From contig JAFAGM010000140.1 in the NCBI GenBank assembly GCA_023422775.1, positions 1 to 64,000 on the forward strand: a stretch of 64,000 nt of DNA, in the 5' to 3' direction. The DNA is from Pseudomonadota bacterium. GTDB taxonomy: Bacteria > Pseudomonadota > Alphaproteobacteria > Rhizobiales > Xanthobacteraceae. A program made the position numbers and the translations under genes. Shown here one piece after another: positions 17,715 through 25,292 of the stretch. The first letter of the stretch is position 1, and every line of letters begins with the position of its first letter. The notes beneath the pieces are model-generated. The model was given only the letters and a program-made list of their open reading frames with translations. It had not been told where the DNA came from and searched no databases.

Positions 17715-18692
17715 TCAGCCGAATTTGACGATCATCTTCCCAAGCGCCGACCGCGACTGCATGGTCTTGAAGGCCTCGCGGAAATTCTCGAACGGCACGA
17801 CCTTGCCGACGACGGGCATCAGTTTGCCGGAGCCGAGCCAGTCGAACAGTTGCGCGATCAGGCGTGCATGCGTCTCCGGCTCGCGCTTCTGGATCTGGGC
17901 GAGGTCGACGCCCAGCAGCGCGCCGCCCTTGAGCAGGGGCAGGTTGAACGCCAGCGCCGGAATGGTGCCCGACGCGAACCCGACCACGAGATGCCGGCCA
18001 CGCCAGGCGATCGAACGAAAGGCCTGTAGTGCCACTTCGCCGCCGACCGGATCGAAAATCACGTCCGGCCCATGCCCGCCGGTCATCGCCTTGAGCGTAT
18101 CCCGCCAGTTTGCCTGAGTGTAATCGATCGTTTCGTCGGCGCCGAACCGGACTGCGAAGTCGCGCTTTTCCGGCGTCGAAGCCGCGGCGATCACCCGCGC
18201 GCCCATCAGCTTGCCGATCTGGACGGCGGCGATGCCGACGCCGCCCGCAGCTCCCAGCACCAGCAGGATCTCGCCGGCGCGAAGCGAGGCGCGGGCGTCG
18301 AGCGCGTAAAGCCCGGTCAGGTAATTGGCCTGAAACGACGCGCCGGCTTCGAACGGGACCTGCGGCGGCAAGCTTTTGAGCGCCGCCGCCGGAACCGAGA
18401 TGAATTCGGCGAGCGCCCCGGAGCGGGTCATGCCGATGACCGGCATTCCCGGCTTGAACGCGCTGACATCGCTGGCTACGGCATCGACCACGCCGGCAAA
18501 TTCGGTCCCCGGCACGAACGGCAGCGGATCCTTGGTCTGGTAAAGTCCCTGCACCTTCAGGCCGTCGACGAAGCCCACCGCCGCAGCGCCGATCCTGACG
18601 CGAACCTCGCCCCGGGAAACGTCCGGCAGTTTCATTTCCTTGATCGCGATGCCGTCGATCGAATCGTAGTTCTCGACAACAACGGCTTTCAT
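17715..18692 (-). CDS. NADPH:quinone oxidoreductase / zinc-free medium-chain dehydrogenase
   Basis: The 325-residue cytoplasmic enzyme belongs to the quinone oxidoreductase branch of the medium-chain dehydrogenase superfamily. It begins MKAVVVENYDSI and has a GroES-like domain with FVPGTEFAGVV, then the nucleotide-binding LVLGAAGGVGIAAVQIGK, and IFDPVGGEVALQAF. No structural zinc cysteines are seen, which fits the NADPH:quinone type. The ATG at 18690-18692 matches the normal family start; an upstream ATG would add 12 residues of no family character. It may act on quinones or enals; the neighbouring LLM monooxygenase gene suggests a shared oxidative pathway, but no intermediate can be named. 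Confidence 0.87.
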   Translation of the reverse strand: MKAVVVENYDSIDGIAIKEMKLPDVSRGEVRVRIGAAAVGFVDGLKVQGLYQTKDPLPFVPGTEFAGVVDAVASDVSAFKPGMPVIGMTRSGALAEFISVPAAALKSLPPQVPFEAGASFQANYLTGLYALDARASLRAGEILLVLGAAGGVGIAAVQIGKLMGARVIAAASTPEKRDFAVRFGADETIDYTQANWRDTLKAMTGGHGPDVIFDPVGGEVALQAFRSIAWRGRHLVVGFASGTIPALAFNLPLLKGGALLGVDLAQIQKREPETHARLIAQLFDWLGSGKLMPVVGKVVPFENFREAFKTMQSRSALGKMIVKFG

Positions 18693-18768
18693 GTCGTTTC
18701 TCTCATGCGTTTCTTCGTGCGGCGCCAAGGCCTTGCGCCGGCGTATGTGTGCTGACTCTCAAACCGGA

Positions 18769-19842
18769 CTACTCGGCGGCTTCGGCCTGCTGGTCGATAT
18801 CGAGCGCGCCGGCCTTGATCAATGGGATCAGGTCACGTCCGATCGCCATGGTGTCGTGCGGGTTTTCAAAGCCCCGCAGCAGGAACGAGTGAATCCCGAG
18901 CCGGTAATACTCCAGCACCGCCGCCGCGATCTGGTCTGGCGTGCCGACCAGGCACGACGTGTTGCCCGGTGCGCCGGTGGCGCGGGCAATCCCCATCCAC
19001 AGCCGCTCATCATGCACGTCGCCGCGCGCGGCATAGCCGAGCAGCCGCTCGGCGGAATGGTTGGTCGGTTGCGGCGCAGCCCCGGTCTTGCGCTCGACAT
19101 CGGCCAGCAACGCGTTCGCCTTGTTCCAGGCCGCGCCTTCGGTGTCCGCCATGATCGGCCGCAGCGACATGTTGAAGCCGACCCGGCGGCCGAAGGCTGC
19201 GGCGCGGCGGCGGAAATCCTGCACCCGGTCCCGTGTTTCCTTGAGCGGCTCGCCGAAGATCGCGAACACGTCGCAATATTGGGCGCCCATTTCCAGCGCG
19301 CCGTCCGACGAGCCGCCGAAGAACAGCGGCGGGAAGGGCTGTTGGAACGGCTTGATGTCGGAGTAGCCGCCCTCGAGGCGATAGAACTCGCCGCGGTGAT
19401 CGATCGGGCCATCGCTGGTCCAGAGTTTTCGCATCACGTCGAGATATTCGCCGGCGCGCCGGTAGCGGTCGTTCTTGGGCAGGAAGTCGCCTTCGCTGGC
19501 CTGATCCTGGTCGCTGGTGCCGGCGATGACATGCAACGACATGCGCCCCTGCGTGAGCTGGTCGAAGGTCGCGATCTGCCGCGCCGCCAGCGCAGGCGCC
19601 ACCGAGCCCGGCCGGTGCGCAATCAGGAACTTGATCCGCTCGGTGTGATCGGCCGCGTAAAGCGCGATCGCGAACCCTTCGGCGGCGGAGGCATAATAGC
19701 CAACCAGAACGGAATCATAGTTCCACTGCTCGTGCAGGCGGGTGAAATCGACGACCCACTGACGCGATATCTGTCCCTTGATCAGGTGGACCGCGACGCC
19801 TTCCTGCTGGGTCCCGATCATCCCGATGATTCTGGCTGGCAT
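18769..19842 (-). CDS. LLM-class flavin-dependent monooxygenase (SsuD-like)
   Basis: The 357-residue protein is a bacterial-luciferase-like monooxygenase of the alkanesulfonate type, which uses reduced FMN and oxygen to oxidise a small organic substrate. Family features are LIAHRPGSVAPALAARQIA, LTQGRMSLHVIAGTS, RYRRAGEYLDVMRKLW and FPPLFFGGSSDGALEMGA. A separate flavin reductase is needed; none is seen nearby. It may share a transcript with the quinone reductase and DUF2889 genes downstream. SsuD-like enzymes act on sulfonates, sulfones, nitrilotriacetate-like amines or pyrimidines, so sulfonate use should not be assumed. It is divergent from the DUF3830 gene. Confidence 0.87.
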   Translation of the reverse strand: MPARIIGMIGTQQEGVAVHLIKGQISRQWVVDFTRLHEQWNYDSVLVGYYASAAEGFAIALYAADHTERIKFLIAHRPGSVAPALAARQIATFDQLTQGRMSLHVIAGTSDQDQASEGDFLPKNDRYRRAGEYLDVMRKLWTSDGPIDHRGEFYRLEGGYSDIKPFQQPFPPLFFGGSSDGALEMGAQYCDVFAIFGEPLKETRDRVQDFRRRAAAFGRRVGFNMSLRPIMADTEGAAWNKANALLADVERKTGAAPQPTNHSAERLLGYAARGDVHDERLWMGIARATGAPGNTSCLVGTPDQIAAAVLEYYRLGIHSFLLRGFENPHDTMAIGRDLIPLIKAGALDIDQQAEAAE

Positions 19843-20066
19843 GGGTGTTTCCCGGTGTTGGTGTTTTCCCGAATGAAACGCGTAACACTCGGGGAAAGCA
19901 AGCGTTTAGGGTCTGCCGGCGCCGCATGCCAAGGACGCGTTGCGCAAGGGGATTCCGGCTCGCCAAATGGGGCGCCAGCCGCTGGAATGGCCCTTGCTTC
20001 CCTTTATCCCGGCTGCAATGGATGGGGCCAAACCACTTCGGCAAATGCATCCGGAAGAAGAGATCG

Positions 20067-20480
20067 ATGAGCCAACTGATTGTCCGCGCCGGCGAATTTA
20101 CCTTTGAAGCGCGTTTCGAGGAAGCGCTGGCGCCGAAGACCGTGGCGGCCTTCCGCAAGGCGATGCCGTTCGAGAGCCAGGCGATCCATGTCCGCTGGAG
20201 CGGCGAGGGGGTTTGGATGCCGCTCGGCGATCTCGATTTCGGCGTTTCCTACGAAAACCACACCAGCTATCCCGCGCCGGGCCAGATCATTCTCTATCCC
20301 GGCGGCATCAGCGAGACCGAAATCCTGCTCGCCTATGGCGGCGTGCATTTCGCCAGCAAGATGGGCCAGCTCGCCGGCAACCACTTCATTACCCTGACCT
20401 CGGGGCTGGAGAACCTGACCGCGTTCGGCAAGACCGTGCTGTGGAAGGGCGCGCAGAAGATCCGCTTCGAGGAGGTCTAG
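20067..20480 (+). CDS. DUF3830 family protein
   Basis: The 137-residue protein matches DUF3830, a family with a cyclophilin-like fold and no settled function that I know to occur beside amidase, hydantoinase and ureide genes. Recognisable stretches are FEALAPKTVAAFRKAMPF-type opening (residues 17-35), FGVSYENHTSYPAPGQIILY and FASKMGQLAGNHFITL. The ATG at 20067 follows GAAGAAGAG; the frame is open upstream but without family character. The next gene starts one base after its stop, so it opens an operon with the PuuE-like deacetylase and the allantoate-type amidohydrolase. Confidence 0.8.
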   Translation: MSQLIVRAGEFTFEARFEEALAPKTVAAFRKAMPFESQAIHVRWSGEGVWMPLGDLDFGVSYENHTSYPAPGQIILYPGGISETEILLAYGGVHFASKMGQLAGNHFITLTSGLENLTAFGKTVLWKGAQKIRFEEV

Positions 20481-20481
20481 C

Positions 20482-21420
20482 GTGGCCTACGCCGGCTATC
20501 CCCGCGACCTCCGCGGCTACGGCCGCAACCCGCCGGATCCACGCTGGCCCGGGAACGCACGCGTCGCGGTGCAGTTCGTGGTGAACTTCGAGGAAGGCGG
20601 CGAGAACAATATCCTGCACGGCGACCGCGCCTCGGAGGCATTCCTGTCCGACGTGCTGGGCGCACAGCCCTGGCCCGGCCAGCGGCATGCCAATATCGAA
20701 TCCATGTTCGAATACGGCTCGCGCGCCGGCTTCTGGCGGCTGTGGCGGATGTTCACCGAACGCAACCTGCCGGCCACGGTGTTCGGCGTCGCGACCGCGC
20801 TGCAGCGGAATCCTGACGTGGTCGCGGCCATGAAGGAGGTGAACTGGGACATCGCCAGCCACAGCCTGAAATGGATCGAGCACAGGGACATGTCGGAGGC
20901 GCAGGAACGCGCCGAGATTGCGGAAGCGATCCGCGTCCACACCGCGGCAACCGGTGCGCGTCCGCTCGGCTGGTATACCGGGCGCTCCTCGATCAACACA
21001 CTAAGACTTCTGATGGAGGCCGGCGGGCTGCTTTACCTCTGCGACTCCTATGCCGACGACCTGCCATACTGGATCAAGTCGCCGGGTTTGAAGCCGCATC
21101 TGGTCATTCCCTATGCGCTCGACGCCAACGACATGCGCTTTGTGAACGCGCAAGGGTTCGGCGGCGGCGAGGAGTTCTTTACCTATTTGAAAGACAGCTT
21201 CGACGTTCTCTATGCCGAAGGCGCGATTGCGCCGAAGATGATGTCGGTCGGCCTGCACTGCCGGGTGGTCGGCCGGCCCGGCCGCGCCGCCGCGTTGATG
21301 CGCTTTCTGGACTACATCGGAAAGCACGAGCGAGTCTGGGTGCCGACGCGGCTGCAGATTGCGCAGCACTGGCACGCCAATCTCGGCCATCTTGCCGACA
21401 GCGCCTTCGATATTGGATGA
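20482..21420 (+). CDS. puuE: Polysaccharide-deacetylase-fold amidohydrolase, PuuE/allantoinase-like
   Basis: The 312-residue protein is close to the cofactor-independent allantoinase PuuE, which hydrolyses allantoin to allantoate in purine breakdown. It opens with GYPRDLRGYGRNPPDPRWP, typical of PuuE, then FVVNFEEGGENNILHGD, YGSRAGFWRLWRMF, and DIASHSLKWIEH where classical deacetylases have their metal histidines. The start is GTG at 20482, one base after the DUF3830 stop. Followed by an allantoate-type amidohydrolase, so ureide catabolism is the natural reading. Substrate could still be another cyclic amide, since the cluster lacks uricase and ureidoglycolate genes. Confidence 0.85.
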   Translation: MAYAGYPRDLRGYGRNPPDPRWPGNARVAVQFVVNFEEGGENNILHGDRASEAFLSDVLGAQPWPGQRHANIESMFEYGSRAGFWRLWRMFTERNLPATVFGVATALQRNPDVVAAMKEVNWDIASHSLKWIEHRDMSEAQERAEIAEAIRVHTAATGARPLGWYTGRSSINTLRLLMEAGGLLYLCDSYADDLPYWIKSPGLKPHLVIPYALDANDMRFVNAQGFGGGEEFFTYLKDSFDVLYAEGAIAPKMMSVGLHCRVVGRPGRAAALMRFLDYIGKHERVWVPTRLQIAQHWHANLGHLADSAFDIG

Positions 21421-21424
21421 GCCA

Positions 21425-22666
21425 ATGCTCGGCGACGAAATCGTAAGCCGGATCAAACAGCTCGGGGCAATTTCTGAAACCGTCGATAATCTGACGCGGA
21501 TCTTCCTTTCGCCGGAACATCGCGCCGCGGCCGATCTCCTGATGTCGTGGATGCGCGACGCCGGCATGGCCGTGCATCTCGACGCTATCGGCAATGTCTG
21601 CGGCCGCTACGAGGGCGACCGGCCGGGATTGCCGTGCCTGATGCTGGGCTCGCATTACGATACGGTGCGCGATGCCGGCAGATGGGACGGGCCGCTCGGC
21701 ATCATCACGGCGATTGCCTGCGTCGCCGACCTCGACCGGCGGGGCCTGCGGCTGCCGTTCGCGATTGAAGTCGTTGCCTTTGCCGACGAGGAGGGCGTGC
21801 GGTTTGCCTCCACCTTGCTCGGCAGCCGGGCGGTCGCGGGCACGTTCGACGAAGGCGTGCTCAACACGCGCGACCGCGATGGACTGTCAATGCGCGAGGC
21901 GCTGCGGCAATTCGGACTCGACCCCGATCATGTGGGTGCCGCGGGGCGAACGCGTCGCGAACTGCTTGCCTATGTCGAACTGCATATCGAGCAGGGCCCG
22001 GTACTGGAGCAGCAGAACCTTCCCCTCGGCGTGGTGACGGCGATATCAGGTGCGACGCGGCTGGCGGCAAATCTCACCGGCATGGCCGGCCATGCCGGGA
22101 CGGTGCCGATGGCACTGCGGCGCGATGCGCTCGCGGCCGCTGCCGAATGCATCGTGGCGGTCGAGGATTTGTGCAAGGCCGACGATGCCGGACTGGTCGG
22201 CACCGTCGGCGCCATCAGCGCCATGCCCGGCGCCACCAATGTCATCCCGGGCTTTGTGTCGTTCACCCTCGACATTCGTGCGCCGACGGATGCGCACCGC
22301 AAGCTCGCGGTGGCCGAAATCGTGCGGCGGATCGAGGCGATCGCGATGCGGCGCGAACTGGCGCTGCAGATCGACGTCACCCACGAGAACCGCACCGTGC
22401 CCTGCGCTGCGTGGCTGAAGGCGCAGGTTGCGGAAGCCGTTGCCGCCGAAGGCTATGGCGTGTTCGAACTGCCGAGCGGGGCCGGCCATGACGGCATGGC
22501 GATGATCGACATCGCCGATGTCGCCATGGTGTTCGTGCGCTGCCGCGGCGGCATCAGCCATAACCCGGCCGAACACGTCGAGACCGCCGACGCCGATGCC
22601 GGCGCAAGGGTGCTGCTGCGGCTGATCGAGAATTTCCGGCCGAAGGATCAGGCGTCGGCAGGATAG
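21425..22666 (+). CDS. Allantoate amidohydrolase / N-carbamoyl-amino-acid hydrolase (M20 family)
   Basis: The 413-residue enzyme is a two-metal M20-type amidase. Metal-site motifs are GSHYDTVRDAGRWDGPLG with His and Asp, then EVVAFADEEGVRF with the Glu pair, ELHIEQGPVLE, and near the end GAGHDGMAM and RGGISHNPAEHV. These are the signatures shared by allantoate amidohydrolase (AllC) and N-carbamoyl-amino-acid hydrolases; the PuuE-like gene immediately before it favours allantoate. The ATG at 21425 lies just after the previous stop (21418-21420). It ends the first transcription unit, which is followed by a palindromic repeat. Confidence 0.87.
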   Translation: MLGDEIVSRIKQLGAISETVDNLTRIFLSPEHRAAADLLMSWMRDAGMAVHLDAIGNVCGRYEGDRPGLPCLMLGSHYDTVRDAGRWDGPLGIITAIACVADLDRRGLRLPFAIEVVAFADEEGVRFASTLLGSRAVAGTFDEGVLNTRDRDGLSMREALRQFGLDPDHVGAAGRTRRELLAYVELHIEQGPVLEQQNLPLGVVTAISGATRLAANLTGMAGHAGTVPMALRRDALAAAAECIVAVEDLCKADDAGLVGTVGAISAMPGATNVIPGFVSFTLDIRAPTDAHRKLAVAEIVRRIEAIAMRRELALQIDVTHENRTVPCAAWLKAQVAEAVAAEGYGVFELPSGAGHDGMAMIDIADVAMVFVRCRGGISHNPAEHVETADADAGARVLLRLIENFRPKDQASAG

Positions 22667-22671
22667 ATGTT

Positions 22672-22779
22672 GCTCCTCATCCTGAGGAGCCCCGCGGGAC
22701 GCGGGCGTCTCGAAGGATGGAGGCCACAGACAGGGCCTCATGGTTCGAGACGCGCTGCGCGCTCCTCACCATGAGGGTC
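22672..22779. repeat. Palindromic intergenic repeat, family A copy 1
   Basis: The stretch opens CTCATCCTGAGGAGC, has a central GCGTCTCGAAGGATG and GGCCTCATGGTTC, and closes GCTCCTCACCATGAGGG. The same element occurs in inverse orientation at 62674-62804 and as a fragment at 62459-62475. It contains several stem-forming segments. Confidence 0.85.
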
Positions 22780-22784
22780 TTACG

Positions 22785-24284
22785 ATGAGTAAAGCTATCC
22801 CGCTTTATGACAGCGTGATGACATCGCACGTCATTTCGCGGCGTGACGAATCGATGATGTTCGGAGTACCAACCCGTGCGTCCGACACACATGACAATTT
22901 CATCCAGAAAATGACTAGCCAGATCGCCATTCCGTCACATCGCGAATACCGGTTTTATCAGGGCCTGCTGGCTACCTGCATCGCCAACGGCATTCAGGCC
23001 GTGAATTTTCTCGGCGATCGATTTTTGAGAGAGTATCGGCCATCGGCAGGAATCGACGAGCTGTATAGGCATTCGATGAACAGCGCCTTCTCGCCGCAGG
23101 AGGCCTTCCTGGTTACCGGCGCGCCACACGCGTCCGCCTATTATCCGCGGGACTTCGCCTGGTTCTATCCCGATGTTCTCGATCCCGAGACCATCATGGA
23201 TTCCGACGATGCCGTCCGCAGGGTTCGCTTGCTCGAAAAGAGCGTCCGGCTGATGCTGGAAGCCGTTCGTTCCGATGTCGTCACGACCACCATCGTTCCC
23301 GCAGGCAGCGACCGGTACATCGGCGTCAATTACTTCTCGCTGCCGTCGGATACGCTGCTGGGCATCCTGGCCGGTCTGGAACAGCTTGTTCGTGCGGATC
23401 AGAATTCGGCTTCGTATCTGGCGTTGTCGCAAGGCGCTCATGCCGGCCGCCTGTTGCTTGCCGCGTATCGCGACGACCTGAAGGAAGCGCTGTTCAAACT
23501 CGCCAATGCGCTGGAGCCGTTCGATGACAACGGCCTCACGGCCTTGCTGTGTGACGTCAACGCGCCCCGTTCTGCCGCGACGGACACCCGTGCGGAGCGC
23601 AGGCGCTTTGTCACCAATGCATGCGTCTACGCGACTTTCATGCGCGGTATCGGCGTGGGGGTGATCGACCGGATCGATCTGGAGCGGCTGCTCGGGCGCG
23701 AACTGTCGCAATACAAGCGGGAGCTTCTCGGGTTGTTCGGCAAGCACGGCTATATAAGGCATGCGCTGGATTCCCGCAGCGAGCCGCCGGCGTCTGCCGT
23801 CGCGCTGGATTTCGTCAACGTGCACCAGGGATTTTGGGACCTGAGCGATGAGGCCGAACGCGTGTTGTTCGCGGCCACGACGGACCTGATCCTTGGCGAA
23901 CCGCGGTTTCGAATTCCGGATACGTCCCACTTCCTGGTATCCGCGGATAACCCGCTGAACAAGATGATCCACAAGATCGCCGCGCCGGCCTACCAGGGGC
24001 GTTCTTCGTGGCCGACCTTCAACGTCGAATTCGCCGATCGCATGCTGGACTACGACGAATGTTCCGGCACCGCTACCTATCGGTCCTGCGCGCGGGATAT
24101 CTTGCGCGACATTCGCACCGCGACGGAAACCCATGGCGGATATCAGGAACTGCTGTCGGAAAAGGGCCTCAAGTACCGCACCTGGGCCTATCAGAGCGCC
24201 GTCGCCCACTCCTGGTTTCCCCGTTTCCTCAGCGTGTGGAAGCGGGCTTTCGGGACATCGCTGGTGGATTGGAATAGGCCGTAG
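22785..24284 (+). CDS. Unrecognised 499-residue protein
   Basis: I do not recognise this protein. It is soluble-looking, with no signal peptide or membrane segment. Striking stretches are YYPRDFAWFYPDVLDPET, GSDRYIGVNYFSLPSDT, and near the end GGYQELLSEKGLKYRTWAYQ and AHSWFPRFLSVWKRAFG. The aromatic-rich RD motif and the late GGY/AHSW motifs recall six-hairpin glycosidases, a weak impression only. The ATG at 22785 uses GAGGG from the end of the repeat just upstream as ribosome site; ATG at 22857 is an alternative. The clean codon bias over the whole length argues that it is real. Confidence 0.75.
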   Translation: MSKAIPLYDSVMTSHVISRRDESMMFGVPTRASDTHDNFIQKMTSQIAIPSHREYRFYQGLLATCIANGIQAVNFLGDRFLREYRPSAGIDELYRHSMNSAFSPQEAFLVTGAPHASAYYPRDFAWFYPDVLDPETIMDSDDAVRRVRLLEKSVRLMLEAVRSDVVTTTIVPAGSDRYIGVNYFSLPSDTLLGILAGLEQLVRADQNSASYLALSQGAHAGRLLLAAYRDDLKEALFKLANALEPFDDNGLTALLCDVNAPRSAATDTRAERRRFVTNACVYATFMRGIGVGVIDRIDLERLLGRELSQYKRELLGLFGKHGYIRHALDSRSEPPASAVALDFVNVHQGFWDLSDEAERVLFAATTDLILGEPRFRIPDTSHFLVSADNPLNKMIHKIAAPAYQGRSSWPTFNVEFADRMLDYDECSGTATYRSCARDILRDIRTATETHGGYQELLSEKGLKYRTWAYQSAVAHSWFPRFLSVWKRAFGTSLVDWNRP

Positions 24285-24385
24285 CGACCATCGATGGTGA
24301 AGTCGGCTGAACGGCGGCCTTTTCGCGTGGCGCCGGCGCCGGGCAAAGCTGCGCAAACCAGGTGCAATACGAGATTTCGCTCAGC

Positions 24386-24511
24386 CATTGTGCAAATGCA
24401 CGTCGCAAAAGCTCCGCGCAGGGAATGAGCAAGCTCAGACACTTTACCCAATGAATTGAAAACACGACGGATTCGGTTTCGACCGAAGACGAAGCGGCAT
24501 TGTACACAATG
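24386..24511 (+). promoter_or_regulatory. Two related inverted repeats upstream of the amidohydrolase-permease operon
   Basis: CATTGT-AC-ACAATG (24498-24511) is a perfect inverted repeat 55 bases before the start at 24567, with the GT..AC core seen in GntR-type operators. A looser relative, CATTGTGCAAATG, lies at 24386-24398. No regulator gene is adjacent. The rest of 24285-24566 shows no gene. Confidence 0.45.
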
Positions 24512-24566
24512 GCATGCGCCTTGCTTGGCTAATCCCGGGAGTTCTCTCGCTCGGGGCGCGTTGGTC

Positions 24567-25292
24567 ATGACGAACTCAAGGAGGCCACGGTCAGGCACGG
24601 TTGCTGCGGAGCCGGAGCCGATCGCACTGGATTGGTCCGCAACCGCGCTTCTCATCATCGACATGCAGCGCGATTTCATGGAGCCCGGGGGCTTCGGCGA
24701 AACGCTCGGCAATGATGTCATCCAACTCGCGCGCGCGGTGAGGCCGATCGCGGCCGTGCTCGATGCAGCCCGCGCGACCGGGATGCTGGTCGTGCACACC
24801 CGCGAAGGCCACCTGCCTGATCTTTCCGATGCGCCGCCGGCAAAAGTCGAGCGCGGCGCGCCATCGCTACGCATCGGCGATCCCGGGCCGATGGGGCGCA
24901 TTCTGATCCGCGGCGAGGCCGGCCACGACATCATTCCTGAACTCTATCCGCTCGACGGCGAGATCGTGATCGACAAGCCGGGGAAGGGCGCCTTCTACGC
25001 CACCGAACTCGGCGAGGCGCTGCAACGCTACGGCATCGAGAATTTGCTGGTCTGCGGCGTCACCACCGAGGTCTGCGTCAACACCACGGTGCGCGAAGCC
25101 AATGACCGCGGCTACCGCTGCGTGGTGCTGGCGGACGGCTGCGCATCCTATTTTCCCGAGTTTCACGAGATGGGCCTGAAAATGATCAAGGCCCAGGGCG
25201 GCATCTTCGGCTGGGTTTCCGACTCGGCCGCGGTGCTCGAGGCACTTTCAACGGAGATTCCAAAAGCGGCAGCAGCGGGGACATCACGATGA
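24567..25292 (+). CDS. Isochorismatase-family cysteine amidohydrolase
   Basis: The 241-residue enzyme has the cysteine hydrolase fold with its triad visible: Asp32 in LLIIDMQRDFM, Lys137 in VIDKPGKGAF and Cys170 in CGVTTEVCVNTTVREA. The spacing of Asp, Lys and Cys is close to that of biuret hydrolase and RutB-type ureidoacrylate hydrolase, so an amide or ureide substrate fits better than isochorismate. The ATG at 24567 was chosen because family similarity starts soon after; the open frame upstream lacks it. It overlaps the NCS2-type permease start by four bases (ATGA), so uptake and hydrolysis of one compound are likely coupled. Confidence 0.87.
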   Translation: MTNSRRPRSGTVAAEPEPIALDWSATALLIIDMQRDFMEPGGFGETLGNDVIQLARAVRPIAAVLDAARATGMLVVHTREGHLPDLSDAPPAKVERGAPSLRIGDPGPMGRILIRGEAGHDIIPELYPLDGEIVIDKPGKGAFYATELGEALQRYGIENLLVCGVTTEVCVNTTVREANDRGYRCVVLADGCASYFPEFHEMGLKMIKAQGGIFGWVSDSAAVLEALSTEIPKAAAAGTSR

